DNA from: C00003060 sp964502635 | GTDB taxonomy: Bacteria > Desulfobacterota > Desulfobacteria > Desulfobacterales > C00003060 | Direction: 5' to 3' | NCBI GenBank assembly: GCA_964502635.1 | Contig: CAZCXI010000039.1 | Span: 1-29,227 of the forward strand | DNA length: 29,227 bases | Part shown: piece by piece, positions 13,802 through 22,949 of the stretch | Position numbering within the stretch: position 1 is the stretch's first letter | How the letters are laid out: each line of letters starts with the position of its first letter | Notes under the pieces: generated by a model | The model's input: the letters and a program-made list of their open reading frames with translations, nothing else | Told to the model about the DNA's origin: nothing | The model's database searches: none | Position numbers and translations under genes: made by a program

Positions 13802-14707
13802 TCAGGCGGACAATGTTCTCACGGTTTTTTCAACAGACGCTACCATTTGAGACATAATTTTGTCCAAGTCGTCTTCAAGGCCCACGAAATCCAAGGCATT
13901 GTCGTCCATGTCGTAGGAGGAGGCATCTATGCCGGTTCCCAGTTCACTCCTCAGAGCAATGATGTCGGCGATGTGAAGGATGTAGGCCAACTCATTGTCC
14001 TGTGACCGGGACGGATAGTGATGATATCTGATGGCAACGGCAAGGTGCTCAGGAATATTCCACTTCTGGCACACCTCAGAAGCTATTTCTCCATGATCCA
14101 CGCCCAGAATCTTTTTCTCGGCCGTCAGAAAATTCTGGTGCCCATTCGCCATGCAACCTTCGAAGGCTTGCCTTCTTTCAAGGATGTACTTATCAAGAAC
14201 CAGCTTGCCTGCGTCATGAATGAGCCCTGCTGCAAACACATCGTCTGACAGTGCCGGATTCTTCTTGGTGGCAATCAACCGCGCGCCCAAGGCAACGGCC
14301 AGCGAATGCTTCCACAGGTCTCCGGCATTCAGTCCATAGCCCTTCAGGGTTTCACCCATGAGCCTGGAAGTGAACGCCAAGGTGACGAGTTCCGCCAAGG
14401 TCTTATACCCCAGGACAACCGAGGCCTGCTGAATCGATGAAACTCTTTTGCTGAGGCCATAATAGGCAGAGTTGGCCAGCTTCAAGACTCTGCCGGCGAT
14501 GGCCTGGTCAGTGACAAAGACAATGGCAAGGTCTTTGAAACTTGAATTCGGGTTTGCCATGACCTCTCGGGCCTTATGCGCGGCCTGCGGCATGGGAGGC
14601 AAGTCACTGACAGCCCCCAAGATCCTCTCCCTTAAGACGTCTCCCGTCGGTTCATTGATGCCGGAATTTGTTGATAGAGTACGTGTCTTTTGGCATTCCG
14701 CTGTCAT
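13802..14707 (-). CDS. HDOD domain signalling protein
   Basis: A 301-residue protein, the second HDOD gene in the window. The HDOD domain covers about 30-225: DLPPMPQAAHKA, LKLANSAYYGLSKRVSS (about 76-91), DLWKHSLAVALGA with His134, and GLIHDAGKLVLD with His164-Asp165. The N-terminal 25 residues are polar with no domain and the C-terminal 70 are helical. It belongs to the HD superfamily but has the HDOD layout rather than HD-GYP. AAGGAGG lies eight bases before the ATG, a strong binding site. It is flanked on both sides by REP-like palindromes (copies B and C), so it may be an independent transcription unit. No clear promoter is seen in the 43 bp upstream. The role is unknown beyond signalling. 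Confidence 0.9.
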   Translation of the reverse strand: MTAECQKTRTLSTNSGINEPTGDVLRERILGAVSDLPPMPQAAHKAREVMANPNSSFKDLAIVFVTDQAIAGRVLKLANSAYYGLSKRVSSIQQASVVLGYKTLAELVTLAFTSRLMGETLKGYGLNAGDLWKHSLAVALGARLIATKKNPALSDDVFAAGLIHDAGKLVLDKYILERRQAFEGCMANGHQNFLTAEKKILGVDHGEIASEVCQKWNIPEHLAVAIRYHHYPSRSQDNELAYILHIADIIALRSELGTGIDASSYDMDDNALDFVGLEDDLDKIMSQMVASVEKTVRTLSA

Positions 14708-14750
14708 CGTAAACGCCTCCTTCCGTTATCTTAAGAACAGGTCTATGTTA

Positions 14751-14802
14751 GGGGTCAGGTCTCAACATTCAACAGCTAGGTTGAATGTTGAGACCTGACC
14801 CC
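14751..14802. repeat. REP-like palindrome, copy C, perfect 23-bp stem
   Basis: The most complete copy: 23-bp arms (14751-14773 and 14780-14802) are perfectly complementary around the 6-base loop AGCTAG, with further GTT/AAC pairing just outside. It begins three bases after the glgX stop. There is no T-tract, so it is less likely an intrinsic terminator than a 3'-end hairpin that could protect the long upstream message. It shares the GGGGTCAGGTCTCAACATT arm with copies A and B. Confidence 0.92.
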
Positions 14803-14805
14803 CAA

Positions 14806-16983
14806 CTACTTGCTAATTAAAACGACTACCGTGCGCGGGCCGATCTCATAAACATTCTGATCACCAAGCCTCGGTTCTTTCCCTTCCTCGGAGATGTCGT
14901 GGGGACTTTCCAGCATCGTGTCCATGACCCTGAACCACTTCCTGCTCCCCGTCAATCTTGGGAGTTCTAACGCGAGGGATTCCCAGTAAGCATTGGCCGC
15001 GATATAGATATCCGCTATTTCCGGGGCGCTGGGGGTTTTCTCTGAAATCTGTACGGCCACATTCCTCGATTCCCAGGACCAGTCCGGCTTTCCGGGCTTT
15101 ACTCCATGCCAAGTGACAGGAAAGCCAGGCGCGCCTTCCTCCTTGGTGAAGCTTCCGTACCTCAAGGCCGGATGATTCTTGCGGAACCTGATCAACAACT
15201 TGAAGAATCGCAGCAATCCTGCGTTTTTACGAGTGAGGTTCCAGTCCACCCAGCTTATTTCGTTGTCCTGACAATAAGCGTTGTTATTTCCAAGCTGGGT
15301 CCTGCCCATCTCGTCTCCGGCAAGGATCATGGGCACCCCCCTGGAAAGTAGTAAGATGGCGGCGAAATTTCTTACTTGGCGGCGACGAATAGGGTCCAGC
15401 TCTTCAGGGCTATGCCCGGCATCACCCATGATGTCCCCGAGAGGCAAGGGCCCCTCCCATCCACAATTCCAGCTAAAGTTGTCGTTGGCCCCGTCCCTTC
15501 CTTGCTCACCATTGGCTTCATTGTGTTTGTCATTGTATGAAACTAAGTCGGCCATGGTGAAGCCGTCGTGGCAGGTGACGAAGTTGATGCTGTGATAAGG
15601 CGCCCGACCACTTCCCTGGTAAATATCAGGGCTTCCCATCATGCGGCTGGCCAGCGCAGAGACCATTCCCGGCTCGCTCTTTACAAATCTCCTGATATCG
15701 TCCCTGAACTTTCCGTTCCATTCGGCCCACCGGCCCCAGGCGGGAAAGGTTCCCACCTGGTAGAGTCCGGCCGCATCCCATGCCTCAGCAATAAGTTTGG
15801 TATTGCCGAGCACTGGGTCGGCTGCGATCCTTTCCAAGAGCGGGGGGTCGGTCAGCACTGATCCGTCCTGGCCTCTGCCCAGGATGGAGGCCAAGTCAAA
15901 CCTGAATCCGTCCACGTGCATCTCGGTTACCCAATAGCGGAGCGAGTCCAGGATCATGTCACGGACCACCGGGTGATTGCAATTCAAGGTGTTTCCGCAC
16001 CCCGAATAGTTATAGTAGGCCCCGGAATCAGGCACGATCATGTAATAGGTGCTGTTGTCCAGTCCGCGGTAGGAAAGGGTAGGGCCCCGCTCGTCCCCCT
16101 CGGCTGTATGATTAAAGACGACGTCAAGGATGACCTCGATGCCGGCTTCATGCATAGCTTTAACCATGGCCTTGAACTCCCCGACTGAACCACAATTTTG
16201 GTTTTTTGAGGCATATGAGGCCTTAGGTGCGAAAAAGGAAATGGAGTGGTACCCCCAGAAATTGAGGAGCCGTTCGCCCGTCAAGGGATTTGTCCTGTTG
16301 GTGTCGGTCTCCTCGAACTCATTTACCGGCAGCAGCTCCACTGCGGTGACTCCCAACCCTCTTAGGTGGGGGATCTTTTCGATCAGACCGGCATAGGTCC
16401 CGGGATGGGTCACCCTGGAGGATGGGTGGCAGGTTAGGCCGCGAACGTGAAGCTCATAAATGATCGTCTCGGAAAGGGGAATATTCAGCGGCTGATCAAA
16501 TCCCCAGTCAAAATCATCATCCACCATCAGGCTGCGACGTCTTTTGATAGAGGGCGCAGACGAAGACTTACCCTCCGAGTTTGAGATTCCTCCCCAGACC
16601 TCTCCTCCGGACAGCGCCTTGGCATACGGGTCAATAAGAACTTTGGATGCATCGAACCTGTGAATGTGTGGTTTGTCGTTGGGCCGGCGGTCCATCCTGT
16701 AGCCGTACTCGATGCCTGGATCAAGGCCCCGGACCAAGGCGTGCCAGGTGTACCCGGTCCGGTTGTATCGGCGGTCGAGGGGAAATTCTGCGATCGGAGC
16801 ATCCTCGCCAGGGATGAACAGGACCAGGCTGACCGATGTAGCGTGTTTGGAGAACACGGCGAAGTTGATTCCTTCCCGTTTAAGGGTGGTCCCTAGCGGA
16901 AGAGGCCCACCCCTGGATATCTCGAAGTCCTTGCCGACAACATCCAGAAAACCCTCTCCGGTCCTTTTCCCGTGTCCAGCCAT
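14806..16983 (-). CDS. glgX: Glycogen debranching enzyme, isoamylase type
   Basis: A 725-residue GH13 enzyme that cleaves alpha-1,6 branches left by glycogen phosphorylase. An N-terminal CBM48-like domain (about 20-130) precedes the catalytic barrel. Visible motifs are DVVFNH (287-292), DGFRFDLA with nucleophile Asp363, LIAEAWD with acid/base Glu400, and FVTCHDGFT with Asp473. It is cytoplasmic, as there is no signal peptide. Length and motif order fit GlgX/isoamylase. It is the last gene of the ten-gene minus-strand run and follows glgP after 30 bp, the normal metabolic pairing. AGGAG lies about ten bases before the ATG. Copy C of the palindrome follows its stop directly. Confidence 0.96.
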   Translation of the reverse strand: MAGHGKRTGEGFLDVVGKDFEISRGGPLPLGTTLKREGINFAVFSKHATSVSLVLFIPGEDAPIAEFPLDRRYNRTGYTWHALVRGLDPGIEYGYRMDRRPNDKPHIHRFDASKVLIDPYAKALSGGEVWGGISNSEGKSSSAPSIKRRRSLMVDDDFDWGFDQPLNIPLSETIIYELHVRGLTCHPSSRVTHPGTYAGLIEKIPHLRGLGVTAVELLPVNEFEETDTNRTNPLTGERLLNFWGYHSISFFAPKASYASKNQNCGSVGEFKAMVKAMHEAGIEVILDVVFNHTAEGDERGPTLSYRGLDNSTYYMIVPDSGAYYNYSGCGNTLNCNHPVVRDMILDSLRYWVTEMHVDGFRFDLASILGRGQDGSVLTDPPLLERIAADPVLGNTKLIAEAWDAAGLYQVGTFPAWGRWAEWNGKFRDDIRRFVKSEPGMVSALASRMMGSPDIYQGSGRAPYHSINFVTCHDGFTMADLVSYNDKHNEANGEQGRDGANDNFSWNCGWEGPLPLGDIMGDAGHSPEELDPIRRRQVRNFAAILLLSRGVPMILAGDEMGRTQLGNNNAYCQDNEISWVDWNLTRKNAGLLRFFKLLIRFRKNHPALRYGSFTKEEGAPGFPVTWHGVKPGKPDWSWESRNVAVQISEKTPSAPEIADIYIAANAYWESLALELPRLTGSRKWFRVMDTMLESPHDISEEGKEPRLGDQNVYEIGPRTVVVLISK

Positions 16984-17013
16984 TTTCTCTTGTCTCCTGC
17001 ATAGATGCCCACA

Positions 17014-19455
17014 CTACAGGACCGATCTGAGGTCCCATATGTCCCTGGCATACTCAGAGATCGTGCGGTCAGAAGAAAACTTGCCGGTGCGAGCGACGTT
17101 CAAGATGGCCTTTTTCGCCCACAACGATGGATCTTTATATTCCCGGGATGCCGTTTCTTGTGTTTCAAGATAAGACTGAAAATCTGCAAGATGGAAATAG
17201 TAGTCACCGTGATGGAGGATACTATCATAGATGGGTCTGAAAAGGCCGGGCTCATGGGCACAGAACATCTCGGAAGCGATACTTTCCATCACGCGCTTTA
17301 TGTTCGGGTTCTGGTTGTAGTAATCCCAGGGATTATAAGCGCCGCCATTTCTCAGGTCCCGAATCTGTTCAACCTTGAGGCCGAATATGTATATGTTTTC
17401 TTTCCCAACTTCCTCCAATATCTCGACATTTGCTCCATCAAGGGTGCCTATGGTCAGTGCGCCGTTCATGGCGAGCTTCATGTTTCCCGTGCCTGATGCC
17501 TCCATGCCTGCGGTGGATATCTGTTCGCTTAAATCAGCGGCCGGGATGATCCTTTCTGCAAGGGACACCCTGTAGTCAGGAATAAGGACCACCTTCATCT
17601 GTCCGTCAACCCTGGGGTCTTTGTCAATGACTTCGCCCACACTGCATATAAGCTTTATAATCAGTTTTGCCATATAATAGCCGGGCGCTGCTTTGCCCGC
17701 AAACACATAGGTCTTGGGCACGGTCAACTGTCTTTGATCTTCCACTAAACTCAAGTACTGATGAATAATATGGAAAACGTTCAGAAGCTGGCGCTTGTAC
17801 TCGTGAAGTCTCTTGATCTGTATGTCAAAGAGGGTGTTGGGATCCACTTCAGCTCTGGCCGTATCATGGACAACCTTCGCCAGCCTTTCCTTGTTAGCCC
17901 GCTTCACTTCAAGGAACGTTTTTTGAAATCCTTCATCATCCGCATATTGTTCCAATTGCCTCAGCTTGCCCAAATCCGTGACCCATGCATCGCCAATTGT
18001 CTTCGTTATCAGTTGAGACAGTGAGGGGTTTGACTTCAATAACCACCGGCGTTGCGTGACGCCGTTGGTCTTGTTATTGAATCTCTCGGGCCAAAGCTCG
18101 TAGAAATCGGGCACCAGTGAGGTTCTTACAAGTTCGGAATGAAGTTCCGCCACACCATTGACCGAATGGCTGCCCACTATGGAAAGATAGGCCATACGAA
18201 CCTGTTTCGTCTCACCCTCTTCAATGATGGACATTCTTCGCAATCTGTCACCGTCATCAGGCCACCGGGAGGTGACTTGCTGCAAGAATCGGTTGTTTAT
18301 CTCGTATATGATTTGCAGGTGTCTGGGAAGCACGTGTTCGAGCAAGGGAACAGGCCATTTTTCCAACGCCTCTGGAAGCAATGTATGATTGGTATAGCCA
18401 AGGGTGGCCTGTGTGATTTGCCATGCCTTTTCCCACGCCATGTCATGCTCATCAATCAGGGTACGCATCAGCTCCGCCACCGTGAGGGCCGGATGCGTGT
18501 CGTTCAGTTGGATAGCAACCTTATCTGCAAAGGCGTCGAGCGTATCATGATTTGCAAGGTATCTTCTCATGATATCCCTAATAGAGCAGGCGACGAGAAA
18601 ATACTCCTGAACCAGGCGAAGCTCCTTTCCGGCCTCAACAGAATCTGACGGATACAGGACTTTAGATATGGTCTCTGAAGACATTTTTTGCTCGACGGCT
18701 TTGAAGTAATCTCCTTCATTGAATATCTGTATGTCGAATTCGTCCGAAGACCTCGCGGAAAAAAGTCTAAGGTAATTGACGGTCTTTCCGCCAAAGCCGA
18801 CAACGGGCATGTCGTGAGGGACCCCTATCAATATATTCCAGTCCATCCACATGGGATGGTCGTTTCCGTGCCTGTCCTGATAATGCTCTATCCTGCCGTA
18901 TACAGGAACGACACAGGCTTCATGGGGTCTTTGTATGAGCCAGGGGGTCTCTTCGCTGTGCCAACAATCCGGCTTTTCTTTCTGATAGCCATTGTCTATC
19001 TCCTGTCTGAACAGCCCAAAGTCATAATTTATCCCGTAGCCGTAGCCGGGCATTCCCAGGGTTGCCATGGAATCCAGAAAACATGCTGCGAGTCTGCCCA
19101 ACCCGCCGTTTCCAAGGGCGGCGTCGATTTCACTAGCCCGAACTTCTTCCATGTCAACACCCATGCCTGTTAAGGCATCCTTGGCCAGATCAAAAATGCC
19201 CAGGTTATATAGATTATTTCCCAGGGCTCTGCCCATGAGAAACTCCATGGACAGATAATAGAGTCTCTTGGCATCTTGGTCGTTGTAACGTTCATCTGTT
19301 TCCATCATCCCGTCGATCAGCCGATCCTTGACCGCAAGCGCTACGGCCCGGTAGAGGTTGTCTCTTGAAGCCTGATCCCAGGCCTTCGCTTCTGAATACT
19401 TAACATGGTGGCGCACGGAATCCTGGAAATCACGTATATTGTTTATTGAATTCAT
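17014..19455 (-). CDS. glgP: Glycogen (alpha-glucan) phosphorylase
   Basis: An 813-residue GT35 enzyme that releases glucose-1-phosphate from glycogen ends using phosphate. The PLP site is clear: EASGTGNMKLAMNGALTIGT, with the Schiff-base lysine at residue 660. Family landmarks include the N-terminal YYLSMEFLMGRAL, the NDTHPAL stretch, and TNGVTQRRWL. Length is normal for the bacterial enzyme. AAGGAG lies six bases before the ATG. It starts 32 bp after the STAS gene and runs into glgX after 30 bp, so a partner-switching module is directly co-transcribed with glycogen breakdown. The product glucose-1-phosphate needs phosphoglucomutase, which is not in the window. Confidence 0.97.
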   Translation of the reverse strand: MNSINNIRDFQDSVRHHVKYSEAKAWDQASRDNLYRAVALAVKDRLIDGMMETDERYNDQDAKRLYYLSMEFLMGRALGNNLYNLGIFDLAKDALTGMGVDMEEVRASEIDAALGNGGLGRLAACFLDSMATLGMPGYGYGINYDFGLFRQEIDNGYQKEKPDCWHSEETPWLIQRPHEACVVPVYGRIEHYQDRHGNDHPMWMDWNILIGVPHDMPVVGFGGKTVNYLRLFSARSSDEFDIQIFNEGDYFKAVEQKMSSETISKVLYPSDSVEAGKELRLVQEYFLVACSIRDIMRRYLANHDTLDAFADKVAIQLNDTHPALTVAELMRTLIDEHDMAWEKAWQITQATLGYTNHTLLPEALEKWPVPLLEHVLPRHLQIIYEINNRFLQQVTSRWPDDGDRLRRMSIIEEGETKQVRMAYLSIVGSHSVNGVAELHSELVRTSLVPDFYELWPERFNNKTNGVTQRRWLLKSNPSLSQLITKTIGDAWVTDLGKLRQLEQYADDEGFQKTFLEVKRANKERLAKVVHDTARAEVDPNTLFDIQIKRLHEYKRQLLNVFHIIHQYLSLVEDQRQLTVPKTYVFAGKAAPGYYMAKLIIKLICSVGEVIDKDPRVDGQMKVVLIPDYRVSLAERIIPAADLSEQISTAGMEASGTGNMKLAMNGALTIGTLDGANVEILEEVGKENIYIFGLKVEQIRDLRNGGAYNPWDYYNQNPNIKRVMESIASEMFCAHEPGLFRPIYDSILHHGDYYFHLADFQSYLETQETASREYKDPSLWAKKAILNVARTGKFSSDRTISEYARDIWDLRSVL

Positions 19456-19487
19456 GACTTCTCCTTGTTTGCTTTTCCCATATTCCT

Positions 19488-19826
19488 CTATTCTAATAGC
19501 GCATCAACAGCTTGCCTTTCCCTTTCAAACAGACCGAACACCTTATTCATTCTGGTTAGTTTAAACATTCTCATAACCGGCTCCCTCGTGCCGCAAATAA
19601 CGAGCTTGCCGTCTTCTCCCAACAACTTCAGGACAGAAACCATGGCTCCCAGTCCACTGCTGTCCACGAATTCCACATTCGACATATTCAAGACGATCAG
19701 GTGGCTGCCGCCTGAAATATATTCGGCCATTTTCTCTTTAAACTCAGTGACGGCCCGGACATCCAGCCTCGGATTCAATATCTTGACCATCAGGACAGTT
19801 CCTTCTTTTTTGTCTTCAAGCTGCAT
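19488..19826 (-). CDS. STAS-domain anti-sigma factor antagonist (RsbV/SpoIIAA-like)
   Basis: A 112-residue single STAS domain. The phosphorylation motif is VEFVDSSGLGAMVS; the Ser matching SpoIIAA Ser58 is Ser56. In known systems the dephosphorylated form binds the HATPase kinase and frees that kinase's target; the kinase phosphorylates this Ser, and a PP2C phosphatase removes the phosphate. All three parts lie next to each other here. The start has GGGAGG five bases upstream and overlaps the kinase gene end by 11 bases. No sigma factor gene is adjacent, so the final target of the switch is open. Length is normal for the family. Confidence 0.93.
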   Translation of the reverse strand: MQLEDKKEGTVLMVKILNPRLDVRAVTEFKEKMAEYISGGSHLIVLNMSNVEFVDSSGLGAMVSVLKLLGEDGKLVICGTREPVMRMFKLTRMNKVFGLFERERQAVDALLE

Positions 19827-20286
19827 CTTGGCCTCCCTTCTGAAGATTGACGGCTTGTATACTCTTTATCAGGGTAAGACAGTTCTTCCCGTTCTCGGTT
19901 TCATAGGTTACAGTGTCCATGATTTCCTTCATGATGGGAATGCCTCTTCCTTCTTCGGGTATGTTGTCAAGGTCATCTGGATCGATTTCAAGGAGTGAAA
20001 TATCCTTTTGCTCGATAAATCCTTCCTCCATTGGCTTGCCCGTGTCGCAAACGTCAACGACAAGTCTGTCTGCATGAAGGGTGAAACCAACCTCCACCTC
20101 GTGTCCCTTTTCCTTCTCATAAGCGTGCTCGATGCTGTTATTGACGGCCTCTACCACACAAAGCTCAATCTGATTGGATTCACTATCCGAAAGGGGAGTC
20201 AAAGAACACAGCTTGTTTATTGCCATGCCGATCAGAGATACCTGTTCCGGGTCGCTATCTATAACCAGCTTGACTCTCTTTGGCAT
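19816..20286 (-). CDS. RsbW/SpoIIAB-like serine kinase (anti-sigma factor type)
   Basis: A 156-residue GHKL-fold protein. The N-box is VEAVNNSIEHAY, G1 is DVCDTGKPM, and the ATP-lid region reads GRGIPIMKEIMDTVTYE, as in RsbW-type kinases. It should phosphorylate the adjacent STAS protein on Ser56 and bind an unknown partner when free. There are two adjacent ATGs (20289 and 20286) just after GGAGGAGG; the second gives the MPKRVKLVID start and the better spacing. A longer start at 20346 has no binding-site support. The gap from the upstream phosphatase gene is about 105 bp, the largest in the run, and contains a small inverted repeat. Confidence 0.92.
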   Translation of the reverse strand: MPKRVKLVIDSDPEQVSLIGMAINKLCSLTPLSDSESNQIELCVVEAVNNSIEHAYEKEKGHEVEVGFTLHADRLVVDVCDTGKPMEEGFIEQKDISLLEIDPDDLDNIPEEGRGIPIMKEIMDTVTYETENGKNCLTLIKSIQAVNLQKGGQDAA

Positions 20287-20351
20287 CATGCCTCCTCCAA
20301 CGTCCTGATAGGGACAGCGATGGTTGAACTGCAAAAAGGAGCGCATTCCCC

Positions 20352-20369
20352 GTCCCGATTCATCGGGAC
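20352..20369. repeat. Perfect 8-bp inverted repeat between the phosphatase and kinase genes
   Basis: GTCCCGAT, two bases, then ATCGGGAC. In RNA it could form a seven-pair stem with a four-base loop. It lies in the about 105-bp gap of the rsbU-rsbW junction. It could be an attenuator, a processing site or a dispersed repeat; there is no T-tract. Confidence 0.5.
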
Positions 20370-20392
20370 AGCGCGGAGCTTCAATGGACGGC

Positions 20393-21607
20393 TCAAACCA
20401 TTTCCAGGGCCAGAAGCGTCATATCATCTTCAAATTGGTCGTCTCCGTTCCATAGACGCAGGCTGTCCTGAATCCTTTCCATCAGCTCTCGTAAAGAAAG
20501 GTCTTGTCCTTCTTGTATTAGATTGATCAATCGTCTTACCGAAAACTGCTCTTTTTGGTTATTCGTACATTCACTGATGCCATCGGAATAGAGAATAAGC
20601 CGATCCCCCTGATGCATCAGAACCGCCTCCTCTTCATATTCAAGGTCCGGCAGCATCCCAACCGGGTATCCGCCGGTTCCGATTGAAATCGTCTGCTTGC
20701 CTTTTTGCAGGAATATGGGAGGCGGGTGACCGGCCTGAGTCATCACGGTGCGACCATCTCGTATATCAATGAGTCCATAAATCATGGTGAAGTATTGCAT
20801 GGTATCTTCATCCGCCTGAAAACGTTCGTTAAGGGCACGAATAGCCATGGCAGGGTTTATGATTTTGAAATAAGGCGGTTCGGGTACGGGCATAAACTGT
20901 TTCAACAGAGATTCTTGATGATTTGTTGGAGAAAGCGCTTTGCTCAAGGTCACAGAAAGCATGGCGGCCGGTATCCCATGGCCTGCTACGTCAAGGACAT
21001 AGAAACCAACATGATTCTCGTCAAGCTTGAAGTAATTGAAAATATCCCCGGCTACATACGCGGAAGGGAGAAATATGGAGTCAAACCTGATTCCATATAT
21101 GATTGAAGATGACTGTGGCAGAAGACTCGATTGAATTTTCGCCCCGGCTTCAAGGTCTCTCTTCATCATTGAATAGGCGTCACTGAGTTTCTTGTTCGAC
21201 TCACTTAGCTTCTCATTGCGTTTTTCCAGGTCGTCTTGGAGCTTAAGGATGCGCTCTCCGGCCTTGAGGCGGGCATTGAGCTCCTCTCTATCAAGCGGCT
21301 TGACTATAAAATCATCTGCTCCGGCCCCCATTCCTTTGATGAGCGCATCCTTGTCCTCACTTGTCGTCATCAATATGATGTAGACATAGTGCGGCAAATC
21401 AGCAGATCGGATCTGTTTGCACAAGCGTGGGCCATCCATTTCCGGCATCATCCAATCGGTGATAACGAGACTAATGGGGGCTTTTTGCAGGACATGCCAC
21501 GCTTCGATCCCGTCAGAGGCGGTTGCCACCTCATAACCAAGATTCCGAACGGTGCGTGCTACCAGATGTCGTGTCGTGGCATCATCGTCGACAATCAGAA
21601 TTTGCAT
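20393..21607 (-). CDS. Receiver-PP2C serine phosphatase (RsbU-like)
   Basis: A 404-residue response regulator with a PPM/SpoIIE-type phosphatase output. The receiver (1-120) has DDD (7-9), phospho-acceptor Asp51 in VITDWMMPEMDG and the VKPL lysine. A coiled coil spans about 122-155. The phosphatase domain (about 160-404) has metal-binding Asp188 (VAGDIFNYF), Asp206 with VAGHG, LYSDGISE, and FEDDMTLLAL. It should dephosphorylate the STAS protein encoded two genes downstream, so a two-component signal would set the switch. No histidine kinase is next to it, so its phosphodonor is elsewhere. It follows the phosphofructokinase gene by 16 bp. The ATG has only a weak binding site. Confidence 0.94.
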   Translation of the reverse strand: MQILIVDDDATTRHLVARTVRNLGYEVATASDGIEAWHVLQKAPISLVITDWMMPEMDGPRLCKQIRSADLPHYVYIILMTTSEDKDALIKGMGAGADDFIVKPLDREELNARLKAGERILKLQDDLEKRNEKLSESNKKLSDAYSMMKRDLEAGAKIQSSLLPQSSSIIYGIRFDSIFLPSAYVAGDIFNYFKLDENHVGFYVLDVAGHGIPAAMLSVTLSKALSPTNHQESLLKQFMPVPEPPYFKIINPAMAIRALNERFQADEDTMQYFTMIYGLIDIRDGRTVMTQAGHPPPIFLQKGKQTISIGTGGYPVGMLPDLEYEEEAVLMHQGDRLILYSDGISECTNNQKEQFSVRRLINLIQEGQDLSLRELMERIQDSLRLWNGDDQFEDDMTLLALEMV

Positions 21608-21623
21608 AGCCGTTGCCCATAAT

Positions 21624-22949
21624 TTAATGCCTCAAGGAGGTCTGGCCCGTCGTCTCCAGCACGCTCATCCACATATTGCCCGAAAGATCCACCTGTTTGC
21701 GCTTTCCGGCCGTTGCCTCCATGGGGATATGAACAAAATGATTATTACACAGTCCTACCAGCATTCTTGTCTTTCCAGCCATGCCCGCATGGACAGCACT
21801 GCGACCCAGAAACCCGCAAAGGACATGGTCATTGGCATTGGCTGGAACACTTCGGATCGTGTAACTGGGGTCAATATACTTCAAGGTGATCGCCATATTT
21901 TTTTCCCGGAAATAGCCGGCAATGGCGTCTTTTAGAAAAAGGCCGATGTCGTGCAATCGAATGTTTCCAGAGGCGTCGTTTTCCTTGCTCCCGTCTGTAA
22001 AGAACTTCTGGCCGGCGCCCTCGGCCACCACAATGACGGCATGTTTCCTGGTGAGCAATCTGTCCTTCAGCGCTTCAAGAAAGCCCTTTGGACCCTCCAG
22101 GTCAAAGTCCGACTCCGGGATGAGGCAAAAGTTTACCTCTGGCATCGCCAGGGTTGCCACTGCTGCAATGAACCCTGAATGACGCCCCATGAGCTTCACC
22201 AACCCTATGCCGTTCGGGGCGCTGACAGCTTCATTGTGGGCAGAGCGGATGACGTTGACCGCTATATCCACGGCCGTGTCAAAGCCAAATGAACGGTCAA
22301 CCAGGTATATATCATTGTCAATCGTCTTGGGCACGCCGACGACGCCGATCTTTAATGCTCTTTTCTTAATGGCGCGGGCGATCTGTGTCGATCCGCTCAT
22401 GGTGCCGTCTCCACCAATCGCAAAGAGGAGACCCACATTCATTCGCTCCAGGGCGTCCACAATGTCTTCAATATCCTGAGGCCCCCTGGAGGAGCCAAGA
22501 ACCGTTCCGCCGCTTTCATGGATGTTGGAGACGGTGTCTGGTGTCAGGTCCATCAGTTCGTGGCCGTATGTGGAAATGAAGCCCTCAAATCCGTACCGGA
22601 TGCCATAGATATTGGGCACCCCATAGTTGTGGTGAAGGGTCAACACAACGGCGCGGATGATATCGTTGATTCCGGGACACAGGCCGCCACAACTCACTAC
22701 CGCACAGCGCAGTTTGCTTGGATCAAAGAAAATATTGTTTCGTGGCCCCGCCCGTTCAAAGGATACAAGCTTCTTGCGGCCGCTGGCTGCCTTCATCACA
22801 TCATTTTCAACGATGTTCGCCAGGATACGCTCTTTATTCGATACAAAACGTCCGGCACCGTTTTGGCTTTCCCGAAGCTTTAAGGGAGAGGTAAGCTTGG
22901 CCGGACCAAGGGTCATGACAGAGGTGTTAATATGCTTCCCGTTGTTCAT
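21624..22949 (-). CDS. pfkA: 6-phosphofructokinase, probably ATP-dependent
   Basis: A 441-residue PFK, longer than the E. coli-type enzyme (about 320), with an 80-residue N-terminal extension. Motifs: CGGLCPG (87-93), GGDGT (179-183) and PKTIDND (207-213). The Gly in GGDG matches ATP use, since PPi-dependent enzymes have Asp there (GGDD). The Lys in PKTIDND is shared with PPi enzymes and with the long ATP-PFKs of plants and some bacteria. ATP dependence is therefore likely, but PPi use is not fully excluded. It catalyses the committed step of glycolysis. The start overlaps the ackA stop as ATGA, and the phosphatase gene follows after 16 bp. Confidence 0.93.
   Translation of the reverse strand: MNNGKHINTSVMTLGPAKLTSPLKLRESQNGAGRFVSNKERILANIVENDVMKAASGRKKLVSFERAGPRNNIFFDPSKLRCAVVSCGGLCPGINDIIRAVVLTLHHNYGVPNIYGIRYGFEGFISTYGHELMDLTPDTVSNIHESGGTVLGSSRGPQDIEDIVDALERMNVGLLFAIGGDGTMSGSTQIARAIKKRALKIGVVGVPKTIDNDIYLVDRSFGFDTAVDIAVNVIRSAHNEAVSAPNGIGLVKLMGRHSGFIAAVATLAMPEVNFCLIPESDFDLEGPKGFLEALKDRLLTRKHAVIVVAEGAGQKFFTDGSKENDASGNIRLHDIGLFLKDAIAGYFREKNMAITLKYIDPSYTIRSVPANANDHVLCGFLGRSAVHAGMAGKTRMLVGLCNNHFVHIPMEATAGKRKQVDLSGNMWMSVLETTGQTSLRH

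Noticed and set aside
14751..14802. Intrinsic terminator after glgX
   Set aside because: The stem is very strong but no T-tract follows on the minus strand, and the same arms occur at three other sites, so a dispersed REP-like element is the better call.
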